A DNA stretch of 64,000 bases from Mycocentrospora acerina (Eukaryota; Ascomycota; Dothideomycetes; Pleosporales). The notes beneath the pieces are model-generated. The model did no database searches and was not told the DNA's origin. It was given only the letters and a program-made list of their open reading frames with translations. The DNA lies in contig JAKUHH010000117.1 of the NCBI GenBank assembly GCA_022701365.1, forward strand, positions 161,446-225,445, in the 5' to 3' direction. Position 1 is the first letter of the stretch, and each line of letters opens with the position of its first letter. The position numbers and the translations under genes are program-made. This document shows positions 47,208-57,622 of the stretch, piece after piece.

Positions 47208-47765
47208 ATTGGGTGGAAGCAAGAAAAAGAAGGCAACAAGGCAAATAGACAAAGACACCGGTGAAGAAGTGCTGAGCGGTGAGCAGATAGATGGAAGAAG
47301 ATCTCAGCCTTGTTGGTGACCATACATAATATATATGTCGAGTGCGCCGGCCATACGTGTAAAGTTCCATCTGACTCTACGCGTCACATCATACATCGAG
47401 CAAAAGAACAAGACATCGGCGCGCTTTTTTTGTGCAGCCCATCCACGCTCGTGGAACGATAGCGCAATTCAGCAGAATGGGAAAACAGGGGTATGCGAGA
47501 AGAGGTTGTGTCCGGCGCTTGGTTTGGTCTAGTTTGAGAAAGCACAGTGGCGTCGATAGATTCTCTTCTCCGGGCTGACAGACGACCGTTCTGTGGCGCT
47601 AGAACCAATGCAACTCTCTATCGCGTGTTTTGTTTGATACCCGTAGATATCTGTCCGGAACGCGGATGTGAGCATGCGCTCCAGGGCGGCAGGCACCCGG
47701 CACGGCAGCTACAACCAAGCGCCCGTCCATCTCCAACAAGGGCCTCGTTCCGATAGTGCCATACT
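47208..47765. repeat. Duplicated upstream block, copy at gene B
   Basis: Collinear with 40836-41415 upstream of gene A and in the same orientation relative to its membrane gene. The similarity ends close to 47765, just after the gcggcaggcacccgg stretch, as at A. Judged by eye the two blocks are about 90% identical, well above the similarity of the adjacent coding exons. Confidence 0.8.
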
Positions 47766-47966
47766 AGCTTCAGTCGAAAAATACTTGCAAGGCCGGCAAA
47801 TTGAGGCGAAGCTAGTCATAATTGATACCCCGAAACAACTTACTTTTGATCTGTAGGTTGATTGGCTGCCAATTCAACCCCCAACTTTGAGCTAATTCAA
47901 ATTGGGAATCGCGCACATGGGCCAGGCGGAAGCGCGACAGGCCTATCCGCTTCACCGTGCATGGAA

Positions 47967-48013
47967 GCTATTCCTATTTAGCGACAACCAAGTTGTCGCT
48001 AAACAGGAATAGC
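47967..48013. repeat. 47-bp palindrome upstream of 617-aa gene
   Basis: Arms of 21 bases (gctattcctatttagcgaca plus c, and its complement) pair with one mismatch around a 5-base centre. It lies 80 bases before the ATG at 48094, in the same relative place as the palindrome cluster before the TPR gene. The arm sequence is unrelated to that cluster. Confidence 0.85.
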
Positions 48014-48093
48014 GTCTTGGGAGTCTTCCACGCTCAATGTTTTTTTCTCTCTGTTACTTCTACACTAGCCCGGAGGATAACAAAACAAACAAT

Positions 48094-50188
48094 ATGACAC
48101 AATCCGATACATCTAGTCGTCTCTCTCAAACCCACGAAACGCGCGAAGATGCCCGTTTTCTGGAGCAATTACGTGAAGAAAAGGACTGGGGAATTCCTCA
48201 GCGCTCAGTGGTAAAAGATGGAACCAGTTACGGAAAAATTGTAAGTCGCTTTATCGGAAAGAGTAGCTTCATCGATGAAAATCACACCAGCGAGGAGTCT
48301 GTTGAGGAGAACAGTCTTGTGGCCATAGGAGCAAGGTTTGCACAGCTCACTAAGAAGTCGTTGGAAGCCGCGAAAACCCAGAAGCTATTCAGCTCTTTTC
48401 AGTTTCTTGTACTTCTTTCATACTGTATCTATCTTCAGAAAGAAGGGATATCCAAAGATGATGTCCATAGGATTATGGAGAAATTTTTCAAGCACGATGA
48501 ACGGCGGCGACGTAGACTTCTATTGCGAGCCGCTAAGATCAACTCCACTATCAGGAAAATTGCTGGCGTGAGAAATTGGACTATCTACCGAGCGACGGAA
48601 CTCTTCTTCATTTGTGAGTATCTAAGAGATTTTTTGAAGGGCCTTTCCGAGTTGACTGCTACAAAGATGCTTTGCTTCCTTCGCAGATGCTGAAAATCCG
48701 GGATGCGACCTTCGATGCTATCCCAGAGAAACTTTCGGACGCGAAGTACGATTTTAGCAGGTGTCTTACAACATCATACACTATACCAGGTCTCGTAATG
48801 ATGCTTCTTAAGAATGCAGGATATGTCAGGAATAATCTGTATGTATATGTCAATTGCAACGTGTGGATTTGTGAACGCATGAACTCAAGCAGAACTGACT
48901 GTTAACATGTTCAACGATATTTGCACGACTTTAGGGTATGACCAAAACCTCATATCAAAACCTCTTGATCAAATCTATTGCATCGAAGCTGCTATGAATG
49001 CTCCATTACCCATTGTCACTAGCATATCTTTCATGCAACCACTTCTAGATATACGGCCAAAAGGAAACGGCCCAGATCCAACCCCTCACCCTTTGACTAC
49101 CAGGTCTGGACAACCTACATTGGAAATTGGCGCATATAATTCCAGGCAATCTAGAAAAAGGCGGAGACCATCCGAAAACGGTATGTGAATGTCTTCCTTC
49201 GGGAAAATTTCTACTAGTGATCTGACCATGATGCCACTAGTAGCGACAAATGAAGCACCCTCCAATGCTTTACCTATGGGAACGATGATCGCTCAGGCCG
49301 AAGAACAACTCGTACCGTTTGTGACAGGCAACCGTGTATCGTCTGAAAAACTGTCCAACACCTGCATTCGACGCAGAACTCGATCCCCACGTAGAAGGCG
49401 AATCGATACAGGGAATAATAGTGATGCAAACATACCATCAGATAAGATCTTCCAGCAAGAGAACAGGTCACTTCAGTCCTTAAAAATTCCTAGTGTTAAT
49501 GTTACTAATTCTTCAATAAATCGAGTCACACATATACAAAAAAATTGTCCAACAAACATAGTAGAGACATTACAACTTAATAAAGAAGGTAAATTTCATT
49601 TAATATCCCATACTACATCATCTATCCTGTTATATCAACTAATGAATATTAGGACAACAGATTATCACACTTCAAACTTCCCGGATGACTACAGCAAGCG
49701 GCCCTACTTCCCTAATAAATAACATGTTCAACATCACCGGGCCAAACAGCGAAGACCTACCCCCTCCTTGGACAAAGTGTGCTACAGACGGAAAATTAAA
49801 CTTGGTGTTTCAATGGCCACTTCCTAACTCAACAGACAAACTTCAGATTTATGATTGGGGAGCGCTAGACGCTCTTAAAGTCATGCTTCCTAGTACTTCA
49901 GCACAAACAGAGAAGCCTATAGAGCGACTGAAATCTGATCAGATATACGACTATTACTATATTCCAGCGGAACAAGTGAATTTCCCTTGCCTACCTCAGG
50001 CCTCTCTTGTCGAAGCAATACACCGATCCAGGCAATGGCAAGAAGAGTTAAATAGGCGGAAAGTCTCTGCTGCACAATGTTTTGAAACGACAGAATGTGT
50101 TACAATAGGGCTCCAGAAAAAGAGTTTGGCTGGAATGGCAAGGAGATGCATCCTATGTGCTATAGTAGATGGCCTACAACAGACATGA
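48094..50188 (+). CDS. Orphan protein with basic NLS-like stretches (617 aa)
   Basis: Five exons: 48094-48613, 48667-48870, 48935-49180, 49241-49588 and 49653-50188. The introns are 53, 64, 60 and 64 bp, every one in phase 1, which argues for a real gene. The second junction (donor GTGAAC) is the least certain. The 617-aa product starts acidic and polar. A hydrophobic helix lies at about 99-113 (FSSFQFLVLLSYCIYL), then a strongly basic run at about 137-148. Two further basic clusters (RQSRKRRRPSEN at about 312-323 and RRRTRSPRRRR at about 368) look like nuclear-localisation signals. The last exon is more ordered (LVFQWPLPNSTDKLQIYDWG) and ends with a Cys-containing helix. No recognised domain. 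It faces membrane gene B across the duplicated block. Confidence 0.65.
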
Positions 50189-50193
50189 AAAGT

Positions 50194-50412
50194 TCAATCG
50201 ACTTGTTTGCTATAAGATAATGTAAATGAACAGCTGTTTGTCCAAAATATTTCATCACCCTCTACCACATTCGTTCTGCCATTTATGGTCTCATCCCCAC
50301 CCGTTACATGTCTGATATCCATTTCTCCACTCTTAACTTCCAGTTCCCCGCCTTGTTTAATTATTTCATATCCTGGCCCGTTCCTTATATGTGTCTTCAA
50401 CTTTTCAGACAT
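50194..50412 (-). CDS. Small hypothetical protein (72 aa)
   Basis: ATG-initiated frame of 72 residues, tail to tail with the 617-aa gene and only 5 bases from its stop. The sequence is Gly/Glu-rich and beta-prone (GGELEVKSGEMDIRHVTGGD). No signal peptide, domain or splice partner is seen. It might instead lie in the 3' UTR of the neighbour. Confidence 0.3.
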   Translation of the reverse strand: MSEKLKTHIRNGPGYEIIKQGGELEVKSGEMDIRHVTGGDETINGRTNVVEGDEIFWTNSCSFTLSYSKQVD

Positions 50413-50654
50413 TGTAAAGACGGTCTATTGAGTTGTTTGTACAGCAGCTAAGATAGTTTGACAGCAAAGCAAGAAGGTAAAAGCGTGCGGAACAACTGCA
50501 AATAAGTCAGCTTTACTGTTTAAACCTAGGCCTACTAAAATGTAATGCTTCGTAATAGTTTCAAAGGTGAAATCTTTTGCAATAGTACTAGATAATCGAA
50601 AAAAAATACATATGATTAAAGGGTTGAGAGCAGAGGAGTGAAAAAAACAAGCAC

Positions 50655-50929
50655 AGCCCGGAACTGGCGCAGATTGAAGGAATGCGTACTGGTTGCAGAA
50701 GCTCGAGGCTTCAGAGAAAGTTTACTGTTGCCGAATGTAGAGATTGCCTAGTGACTTGGCAGTCTTTGGATCGTGTTTTCAAACTCGGACANAGCCCGGA
50801 ACTGGCGCAGATTGAAGGAATGCGTACTGGTTGCAGAAGCTCGAGGCTTCAGAGAAAGTTTACTGTTGCCGAATGTAGAGATTGCCTAGTGACTTGGCAG
50901 TCTTTGGATCGTGTTTTCAAACTCGGACA
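50655..50929 (+). repeat. Exact 137-bp tandem duplication joined by one N
   Basis: Bases 50655-50791 and 50793-50929 are identical and separated only by the undetermined base at 50792. The first copy starts agcccggaactggcgcagat. Perfect identity across an N points to two contigs whose overlapping ends were joined without merging, rather than biology. Confidence 0.9.
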
Positions 50930-53454
50930 GAGGCTCAACACTATGACGCAATAGAGCGGAAAGTAGCCACAGCTGTATTATGGTGCGACTGTAGATGACA
51001 CTAAGGGTACTGATAGAGTGGTGGAGAGAAAAACGTAACGTGTTTTTCTGTTAATAATGTACGCACCCTTGTGTAGAATCAACTTATAGTTGAAGTGGTG
51101 TAGGAATAATAAGATGATGGAATTGACGTGGCAGAATTTCTCGACAACTCAAGTCACGAGAGTTGCGGGGTACGTGGGGCAGACTGAGTGCAACATGTGA
51201 TCTTGCAGCCCAACAATGTTTCTAATCAAATCTGGCAGGTTACCAACACGTTTATATTCACTTGGTCTAGGTTTAGATGAAATGATTGACCATTTGGTAG
51301 AGGGAAATGGTGACCGGACAGTGCACAGGACGCAGACTGCTCTCAAGCCGACTATGGTAGTGAGCCTCAAGTGGCATCCGATGCTCCTGCGGCAAATGAA
51401 ACAAAACTCCCTTCACCGGTTCACACGTAGCATACTCTCCTTGCAAGGAAGTGCATCATCGGATACCCTGGCAACAATCACCTGGGTGAGACCTTCCATA
51501 GCTATCCGAAGCAGGCGCAAAAAAGAGTCGCTTTTCTCTGCGCTTTGGCTTGTTCTTCTAATGGACCTTGAAACTAGTGCTTTCTTGGATAGCGCAGCCA
51601 GTAGCAGAGATTTGAAGGGTTGGTGGTGCTGGCACAAAAGCATCAGACGGCGCGCAAGCGCATGCGCACACACAAGCGGTCATGGGTTCAGTTAATTAAC
51701 CACAGCAGCAACCTCACCCACACACTCACTCTCATGGGCCGGGCTGCATATCCCAATTCAAAAGCGCATTCTGGCTCGGACTGATAAGTTGCTAGGAGAA
51801 ACTAGAGATTTGGATGGCTGGTGCAAATTGGTCAGCGAGCTACAGCGCCGCGATAGCAGCTGGCGGAAGCATCCTCTTGCAGGCGCATCCAAGCATTCAA
51901 GCATCCAAGTCATTCGACATGCGCTGCCGACTGTGCGCCGCCAACCGACTGACGTGTGCGGTCCTTCTCTGACTCGGCCTCAAAGGCCCGGGACTTTGCC
52001 TAGCTGTTGTTTCGATGTCGTTGCATTGATGTTGGATTGCCCTGTCCAAAGCGGCGAGCTTGCTGGACCTGGGAAAGAGGCTAGCGCCGGCCCAGCCGAC
52101 CCAGCCGACCCGTGCGTATGCATGACTTAGATGAGTGAGGCGCTGGCCCAGTCCTCCCCAGCCAGGGTACGACATCCGTAGCGTACGTTAATCAAAGAAG
52201 GGGCTCGCTTACAATGGAAATGAAATGCACATCAATGAGGAGGTAATCAGACAATAGGTGACTCGTATTCTGGCAGCCAACTCACCCGTTCCTAGTGCCC
52301 AGTGCGTACGTGTACAGCTATTAAAGATGAAAGTTCAGCACCAAATTGCGATGCCTCTGTGTACTCTATCACTTCGCTTATCCGCTTTCACCCCCTCAGA
52401 CTTACAGAGATGTCGCACAACGACGTGTCAGGAACTGATCTTACATGCCACGACAAAACAAACGACGAAATGAACGGTGGAACGGACGAAACAAACAACC
52501 GAATAGATGGCAAAACGGGCGAAAATAACTGTAAAAAGGCATGTTTCCCTTACATATTTGAAATCATATACTAACTAAAGTTAAAGGAATCGCTCAAGTT
52601 TGTATTTCGCCGAGCTGATAGCAGCTTTTCAGACTGGACCTACAAAGTACACGAGCAAGCCCTCTGAGATTATCCAAAACTGACTAAACCATTTGGTAAT
52701 CTGTATTGTCTGGTTACTTCAGAGTCTGCGCCTAAGCCTCTTTAAAGGACGTGTCTTCTCTTGCTGTACTAAATATTCATCTTCTTTGGCTTTTTAGATG
52801 AAGAAGTCTGCCAAAAGATGTAGAAACGTCTTCCTGATGGTTTCAAGTACAAGTTCTGAGATACAAGCTTTTGTTATTGTAGTCTAATTTTTTTATCTAT
52901 TCTTCTTCTGTCATCCGTATGGCTGAACGGTCACTGTCTAGATAGTTGTGTAACTAACCCTCTACAATACAACTCAAAGTGTATATGCCGATTCTCATGC
53001 GATAATGCGAATCTCGTATTTCAGAAATTGCAATAGCCAAAATCGATCTCTCAGCCCTCGACCTTATCAACGTGTTCACTGCAGTGTAGACTGTGGCTGG
53101 GGAAGAATAAACAGATCGGTGAATAGTTACTCAAGACTAAACAAACTTACTAGTTGTTGTTTAAAAAATTGTCAACAATGAATATATACATCGAAATCAG
53201 GACCGCCCTGAGCAGAAGCTAATCTGAACACTCTTCACCACAACACCACTCTCTATTTCTTTGCAGGCAACCTTATAGGTCGCTTAAGTATGAACTGGTC
53301 ACTTTCATCAATAGGAAATCTGTTATTCCTAAGAGCAATAGTCTCACCTTTAGGATTGTGTTTGAAACCCGATATCACCGCATTTGATAGCACACAGTGA
53401 TTTCTATCGGAAAAGTCGAATTTTACTCCTTAATTCATGCATCGACATTATTCA
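50930..53454. other. Transposon debris and unassigned sequence
   Basis: 51703-51931 repeats 41454-41692 in inverse orientation. The frame at 51216-51695 is unrecognised and probably belongs to the same decayed element. From 52.6 to 53.4 kb the sequence is AT-rich with no supported gene. Confidence 0.45.
52410..52574 (+). CDS. Possible small Asn/Thr-rich protein, first exon
   Basis: From the ATG at 52410 the frame encodes a polar peptide rich in Asn, Thr, Asp and Gly (TNDEMNGGTDETNNRIDGKT). A good branch and acceptor (tactaactaaag, ending about 52581) follows, and a downstream frame reads KESLKFVFRRADSSFSDW, ending in TGA near 52668. I could not join the two in phase with an obvious donor, so the gene is tentative. 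Confidence 0.25.
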   Translation: MSHNDVSGTDLTCHDKTNDEMNGGTDETNNRIDGKTGENNCKKACFPYIFEIIY

Positions 53455-54079
53455 TCAGATTTTTCTAACTATCAACACGCTGAATTCTCCCATATTCTTT
53501 TTACGACGGTCATAGTCTTCCACGGCTTTTCTCTGTGCATCGTCCCATAGTATTGACGTGCGAGTTCTCTCTTTGAGCGGATGCTTTTCTGGTGAGATTG
53601 ACATCGCCGAAAGCGGTCCTTGACTGGCATTATTTAGAAAACTTTGCCTATCCAAATTTGTATGATGTTCGCAACAGACCATGTCTGAAGGCGTGATAGA
53701 TGCTCGAGACGGAGACGGAGACGGAGACGAAGATGGAGACGGTGTAGAGATTTCCACTATTCTATCAGATGCTGTGTCGGTTGATAAATTATTGCTACCC
53801 TTTTTGCTTGCATGGCACGATGGGTAGAGCTGTGTCCTAGCAGACAGAGACAAGGCTGAATTCTCAACATCTTGTTCGTAGTCATGCACAGGCTTATTGG
53901 ACAAACCCCCACAGTGCCAGCTTGATAGTCTTAGCCACACATTCGAGCACAGCAACGTAAACCGTGCTTTACATTGTTGGCCGCAAAGCTAGGCAAACGT
54001 TAGGGTCAGCAGATTACCAGAGCAGGACACTTACATTGGTGTTAGTCATGATAGACCTTAGGCGTCGAGACTGCATCAT
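53455..54079 (-). CDS. Ser/Pro-rich hypothetical protein (192 aa)
   Basis: Exons 54035-54079 and 53455-53988 with a 46-bp GTAAGT...gctgacc...CTAG intron, phase 0, give 192 aa. A hexanucleotide repeat of ggagac type at about 53708-53745 encodes a run of Ser-Pro pairs near residues 95-105. The N-terminal part has Cys/His pairs (LCGQQCKARFTLLCSNVW) that might bind metal; the C-terminus is basic and helical (LWDDAQRKAVEDYDRRKK). Sequence upstream of the chosen ATG stays open (VDTNPLHPDHRCT) back to a possible acceptor near 54127, so another 5' exon may exist. Family unknown. Confidence 0.55.
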
Positions 54080-55907
54080 TGTACACCGGTGATCAGGATG
54101 AAGTGGGTTTGTATCAACAAGCCCAACCTGCAAAAATGCAGCTGATCTAGTAGGATGGTAGCTAGACGGGTACTAGAAAGCAGCAACGCGATGAATGAAT
54201 GTCAGCCCGATGAGGCCGTATATCATGTGTCAAAGAACCAGACACGTGACCGATTTGGTCTACCCGACGCTTCGTACGAGCAATTCTCATCCTCAAACAC
54301 ACAAAGGAGCTTCTTTGCGTAGTGTGCGCCCCGCCCCAACAATTTCCCTAGCAGTGATTGGCGACCAGCCATAGATAGCATCTGCACGTGCAAGACAGGA
54401 ATTTTTTCATTTTTTATTTTTCAAAATAAATTCATCTTGCAGCTGCTCCTGGGCGATTCTGACCTAGGGGTGAATTATGCGTGTACCGCGTGGCGTGGTG
54501 CCATTGCGTGTTTACCCCGGTTCAAGTCGTAGGTGTAGTGTGGAATGGAAAGCTCAGACGCTCGGACCTTGGCCCGGCTTATGAATCAACTGATAGCAAG
54601 CGTGTGCGTCAGCCCATCCCACCCAGCCAGCCGTTGACACACCATGATCAAGGTGTTGGAGCGCAACGAAATGGCAGGAGTTCAGTGATGCCCTACAACT
54701 GGTTGACCCCCAAATCCTATTGGTCTAGCCAGCCTCTGTTCCAGGGCCAGCTGCACAGGTGCGGAAATGCAGGTCGCTTTGGGCAAGACACCCAGGTTGG
54801 TGTGCAAGCGGCCAGTGCGCGTGATGTGGAGCTCGTATTTTCAAAGCCACTTTGCACTAGGGCCATGTCATGTACATCCCCAGCCAGGGTCAGCGTGGGG
54901 CGGCTTCGCCAGGAGTCTGTGTGTCCGAAGCGTGCGCATGCATGCGTGGCAGAGCGTTGCGCAGGCCCAGGGCGTCCCGATCAGCACCGAGCGGCCCGTC
55001 CGCGACTCAGCCGCTGACGCCGTCACGCCTGCCGTCAGACGGTTGCGGACATGGGTCAGCCATCGACGGGCCCCATGTAACAGTGCACGAGCTAGCGTCG
55101 CTGGCAAGCCATGCCAAGGGCCGCCGCCAGATCGATGTACTCGCTCCACAACAGCAGGGTGGCGTATTCGTGCAGTGCACCGTGCGGCTATTCCTCGGCT
55201 CCACCGCAACCACACGCAACAACACCAGCAAGCGACAAGCAAAGATGGAGTGAAAGATAGCGCTGCAGGCGACTGAGACTCTTTCAGAAAAGGGGTTTTG
55301 CGAAAAAACATGATACAAAACGTTTATGTCAAGATTTACGCACTGTGTGTCAAATTGTGGCATGCGTGTCAATCTGTGTGTGGTGTGCGTGCAGAAACAT
55401 CACGCTATAGTAGAATATAGCAAACGAGTTGAACAGTATTTTCAAAGCCTTTTAAAAGTGTGAAACTGATATCTACTATTTCGTGATTTCTGCATACACG
55501 TCTGTCCTCACCCTGATGTTGTGTAAATGTGTTCTTTCTTTGATATGCGGCAGGATGCTGTCCTCGCTGCCTCGGCTTTCTCCATGGCAATGCAGTTTGT
55601 TGTCGTTACTGTATTAGATTGCTGCGCTAGATTTCCTAGTGCACTGTTGTGCCGCATAGCAAAAGACGCGTGAAGGTGAGAAGCTACAAGCCTCTAGCTA
55701 ATACAGTCTGCACTCACCATATCCTATTTTGCCCAGGGCCTCGTAATCTTGCCAGAATCAATTGCATACATTTCATTTTATCACTACTGAACACTTTGTA
55801 GGGTCACGTTCACTCTTTCCACAATTAGTGATACGTTGTTCGTGATGCGCGCCACATTGGCATGGTTTTCTCGTAGTCCAATCCTCATGTTGAGATGTTT
55901 CCTGAGC
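54080..55907. other. GC-rich island and intergenic sequence
   Basis: About 54.48-55.26 kb is GC-rich with open frames on both strands and no domains. About 36 bp at 54886-54921 match 41712-41762 inverted, so part of it is repeat-derived. 55.3-55.9 kb is AT-rich 3' flank of the P450 gene. Confidence 0.45.
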
Positions 55908-57622
55908 CTATTTCAACGGCTCCCTACTCTTAACCCTCACTATGATACCAGTCTGCGTGTTAAACCATCGATTCGTTGTTTTCCAACATCCGTCATGCGC
56001 CATCTTCAGCTGAAACTGTCGGAGAACCTCCGGTACGAGCGTGTAGAGTTGTACCAGTGATATCTGCAAGTGTCAGTTGCCTATAACAAGAGACCTTTTT
56101 GGCAGGGACAAAACTTACATTCATTCCGATACATGTCCGTGTGCCGGCGCCGAAAGTGAGCAAAGCCCTTTCCATTTTCTTCGCATTTTCGGTTTCTTCA
56201 AGCCATCTTTCAGGTCTAAAGGTATCGGCATCTTCTCCGAAGGTCTTCTTGTGACGATGAACCACAGCGGGATTCATCCCAACGCGGTAGCCCTTAGGTA
56301 TGAATTTGCCTGCCAATACAATACCTTCCTCGGGTACGTACCGCTGCATACATAGCCCAACGCTAGGATGCAGTCTCATAGCCTCTTTGATCAACGCAAA
56401 GACATACGGCAGTACCTTAAGTGTCTCCGTGTACCTGATAGGGGAACTCAAGTTTCCGGCAATCACTGCAGTATCAATCTCAGCTTGTGCCTTCGCAAGA
56501 ACTCGAGGGTTCTTCATGAGGTAGTAGAAGATGGCACGGAGGGCAATAGCGGTGGTGTCAGACCCAGCAAACCTGTACACGTTGTTTTAGTTACGTTCGC
56601 TCTCATAAAAGGAACAACCCACATGGCTACGTATGCCTCCAACGCGACTTCATCTTGACCGAACTTTGCCTTGTCTTTTTCCCTCTGTGCTATTTCAAAC
56701 AACTGCTGCAGCATGTCGTTCCTGTGCACAACACCCGAATCGATTTCTTTCTTCCGGCCCAACGTAGCTTGGACGGCGGCTTCTCGGATATAGTCGATGG
56801 CCTTCAACGCCTTTCGAACGGCCGGGATGAAAAATGCGGAAATCTTGATCAAAGGGCGTTGGTACATCGGCGCGATAGCCAACACACAGAAGATTGGCAT
56901 GAGAACTTCCAAAGACTCGATGAGAGCTCCTTGATCTTCATCTTTCTCCAGGAAACCAAACACGTTCCCAAAGAAGACTTCACCAATCACATCGAATGTG
57001 TACCTTGTCTTGTCAGCACCTCATCTTCGACAGTGTGTATCTGTGCTGCCGGAACATACATATGTAACAACTTCCCGAGGTCGAGAGATTTTCCCAAGCC
57101 TACAGACTCTCTCAAGCGGTTCATCAACAGATCAGACACCTTGTTGACCCGATCTTCGCATTTCAACACTTGTTTCAGCGCGTAGACAGGAGACACGATC
57201 CTGCGATATTCGCGGTGAAGGCGCTCGTCGGTTTGCGAAAAGTTATCGCACTGCTTGCTGATTGAGCCTCCCCCCCAAGGAGGATAAAAGTCCGTCTTTT
57301 TAAGTGAATCGACAAACTTGTAAATCTGTGGTATCATAGAAGGATCAGCGCAAGACACTTCGTCGTGCGCAATGCGAACGAGCGGACCATATTGCTGATG
57401 TAGTCGCCGCTGGACCACATCCATATCACCAGCCAATATACGATACATGTACCATGTTCGCGAGAAGGAGGCCCAGAACGGCCCGGGTATTTGTGCTAAA
57501 GGATGCAGCGTACGCGTGTAGACGATCCAGAGAGTTGAGTAGAATGCTATCGAAGCTGGAAAAACGACAAAACACCACGTATACAGCGTGAAAGTGAAAA
57601 CGGTATGCGAGAGAATCCCCAT
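55908..57622 (-). CDS. Cytochrome P450 monooxygenase (microsomal class)
   Basis: Exons 57060-57622, 56623-57003, 56119-56572 and 55908-56063, with introns of 56, 50 and 55 bp, give 517 aa, the usual length for fungal P450s. The N-terminus has a membrane anchor (about residues 6-33) followed by the proline hinge HPLAQIPGPFWAS. The I-helix oxygen-binding motif is AGSDTT (317-322), the ExxR pair is E378/R381 (KEAMRLHP), then PERW (435-438). The haem loop FGAGTRTCIG has the ligand at C462. The C-terminal exon ends WKTTNRWFNTQTGIIVRVKS, typical of pisatin demethylase-like fungal P450s. It oxidises a small molecule with a P450 reductase; the substrate is unknown. All catalytic residues are present. 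It is divergent from the receptor gene at 59072. Confidence 0.9.

Noticed and set aside
50682..50954. 90-codon frame across the N
   Set aside because: Created by the duplicated contig ends; includes an undetermined residue.
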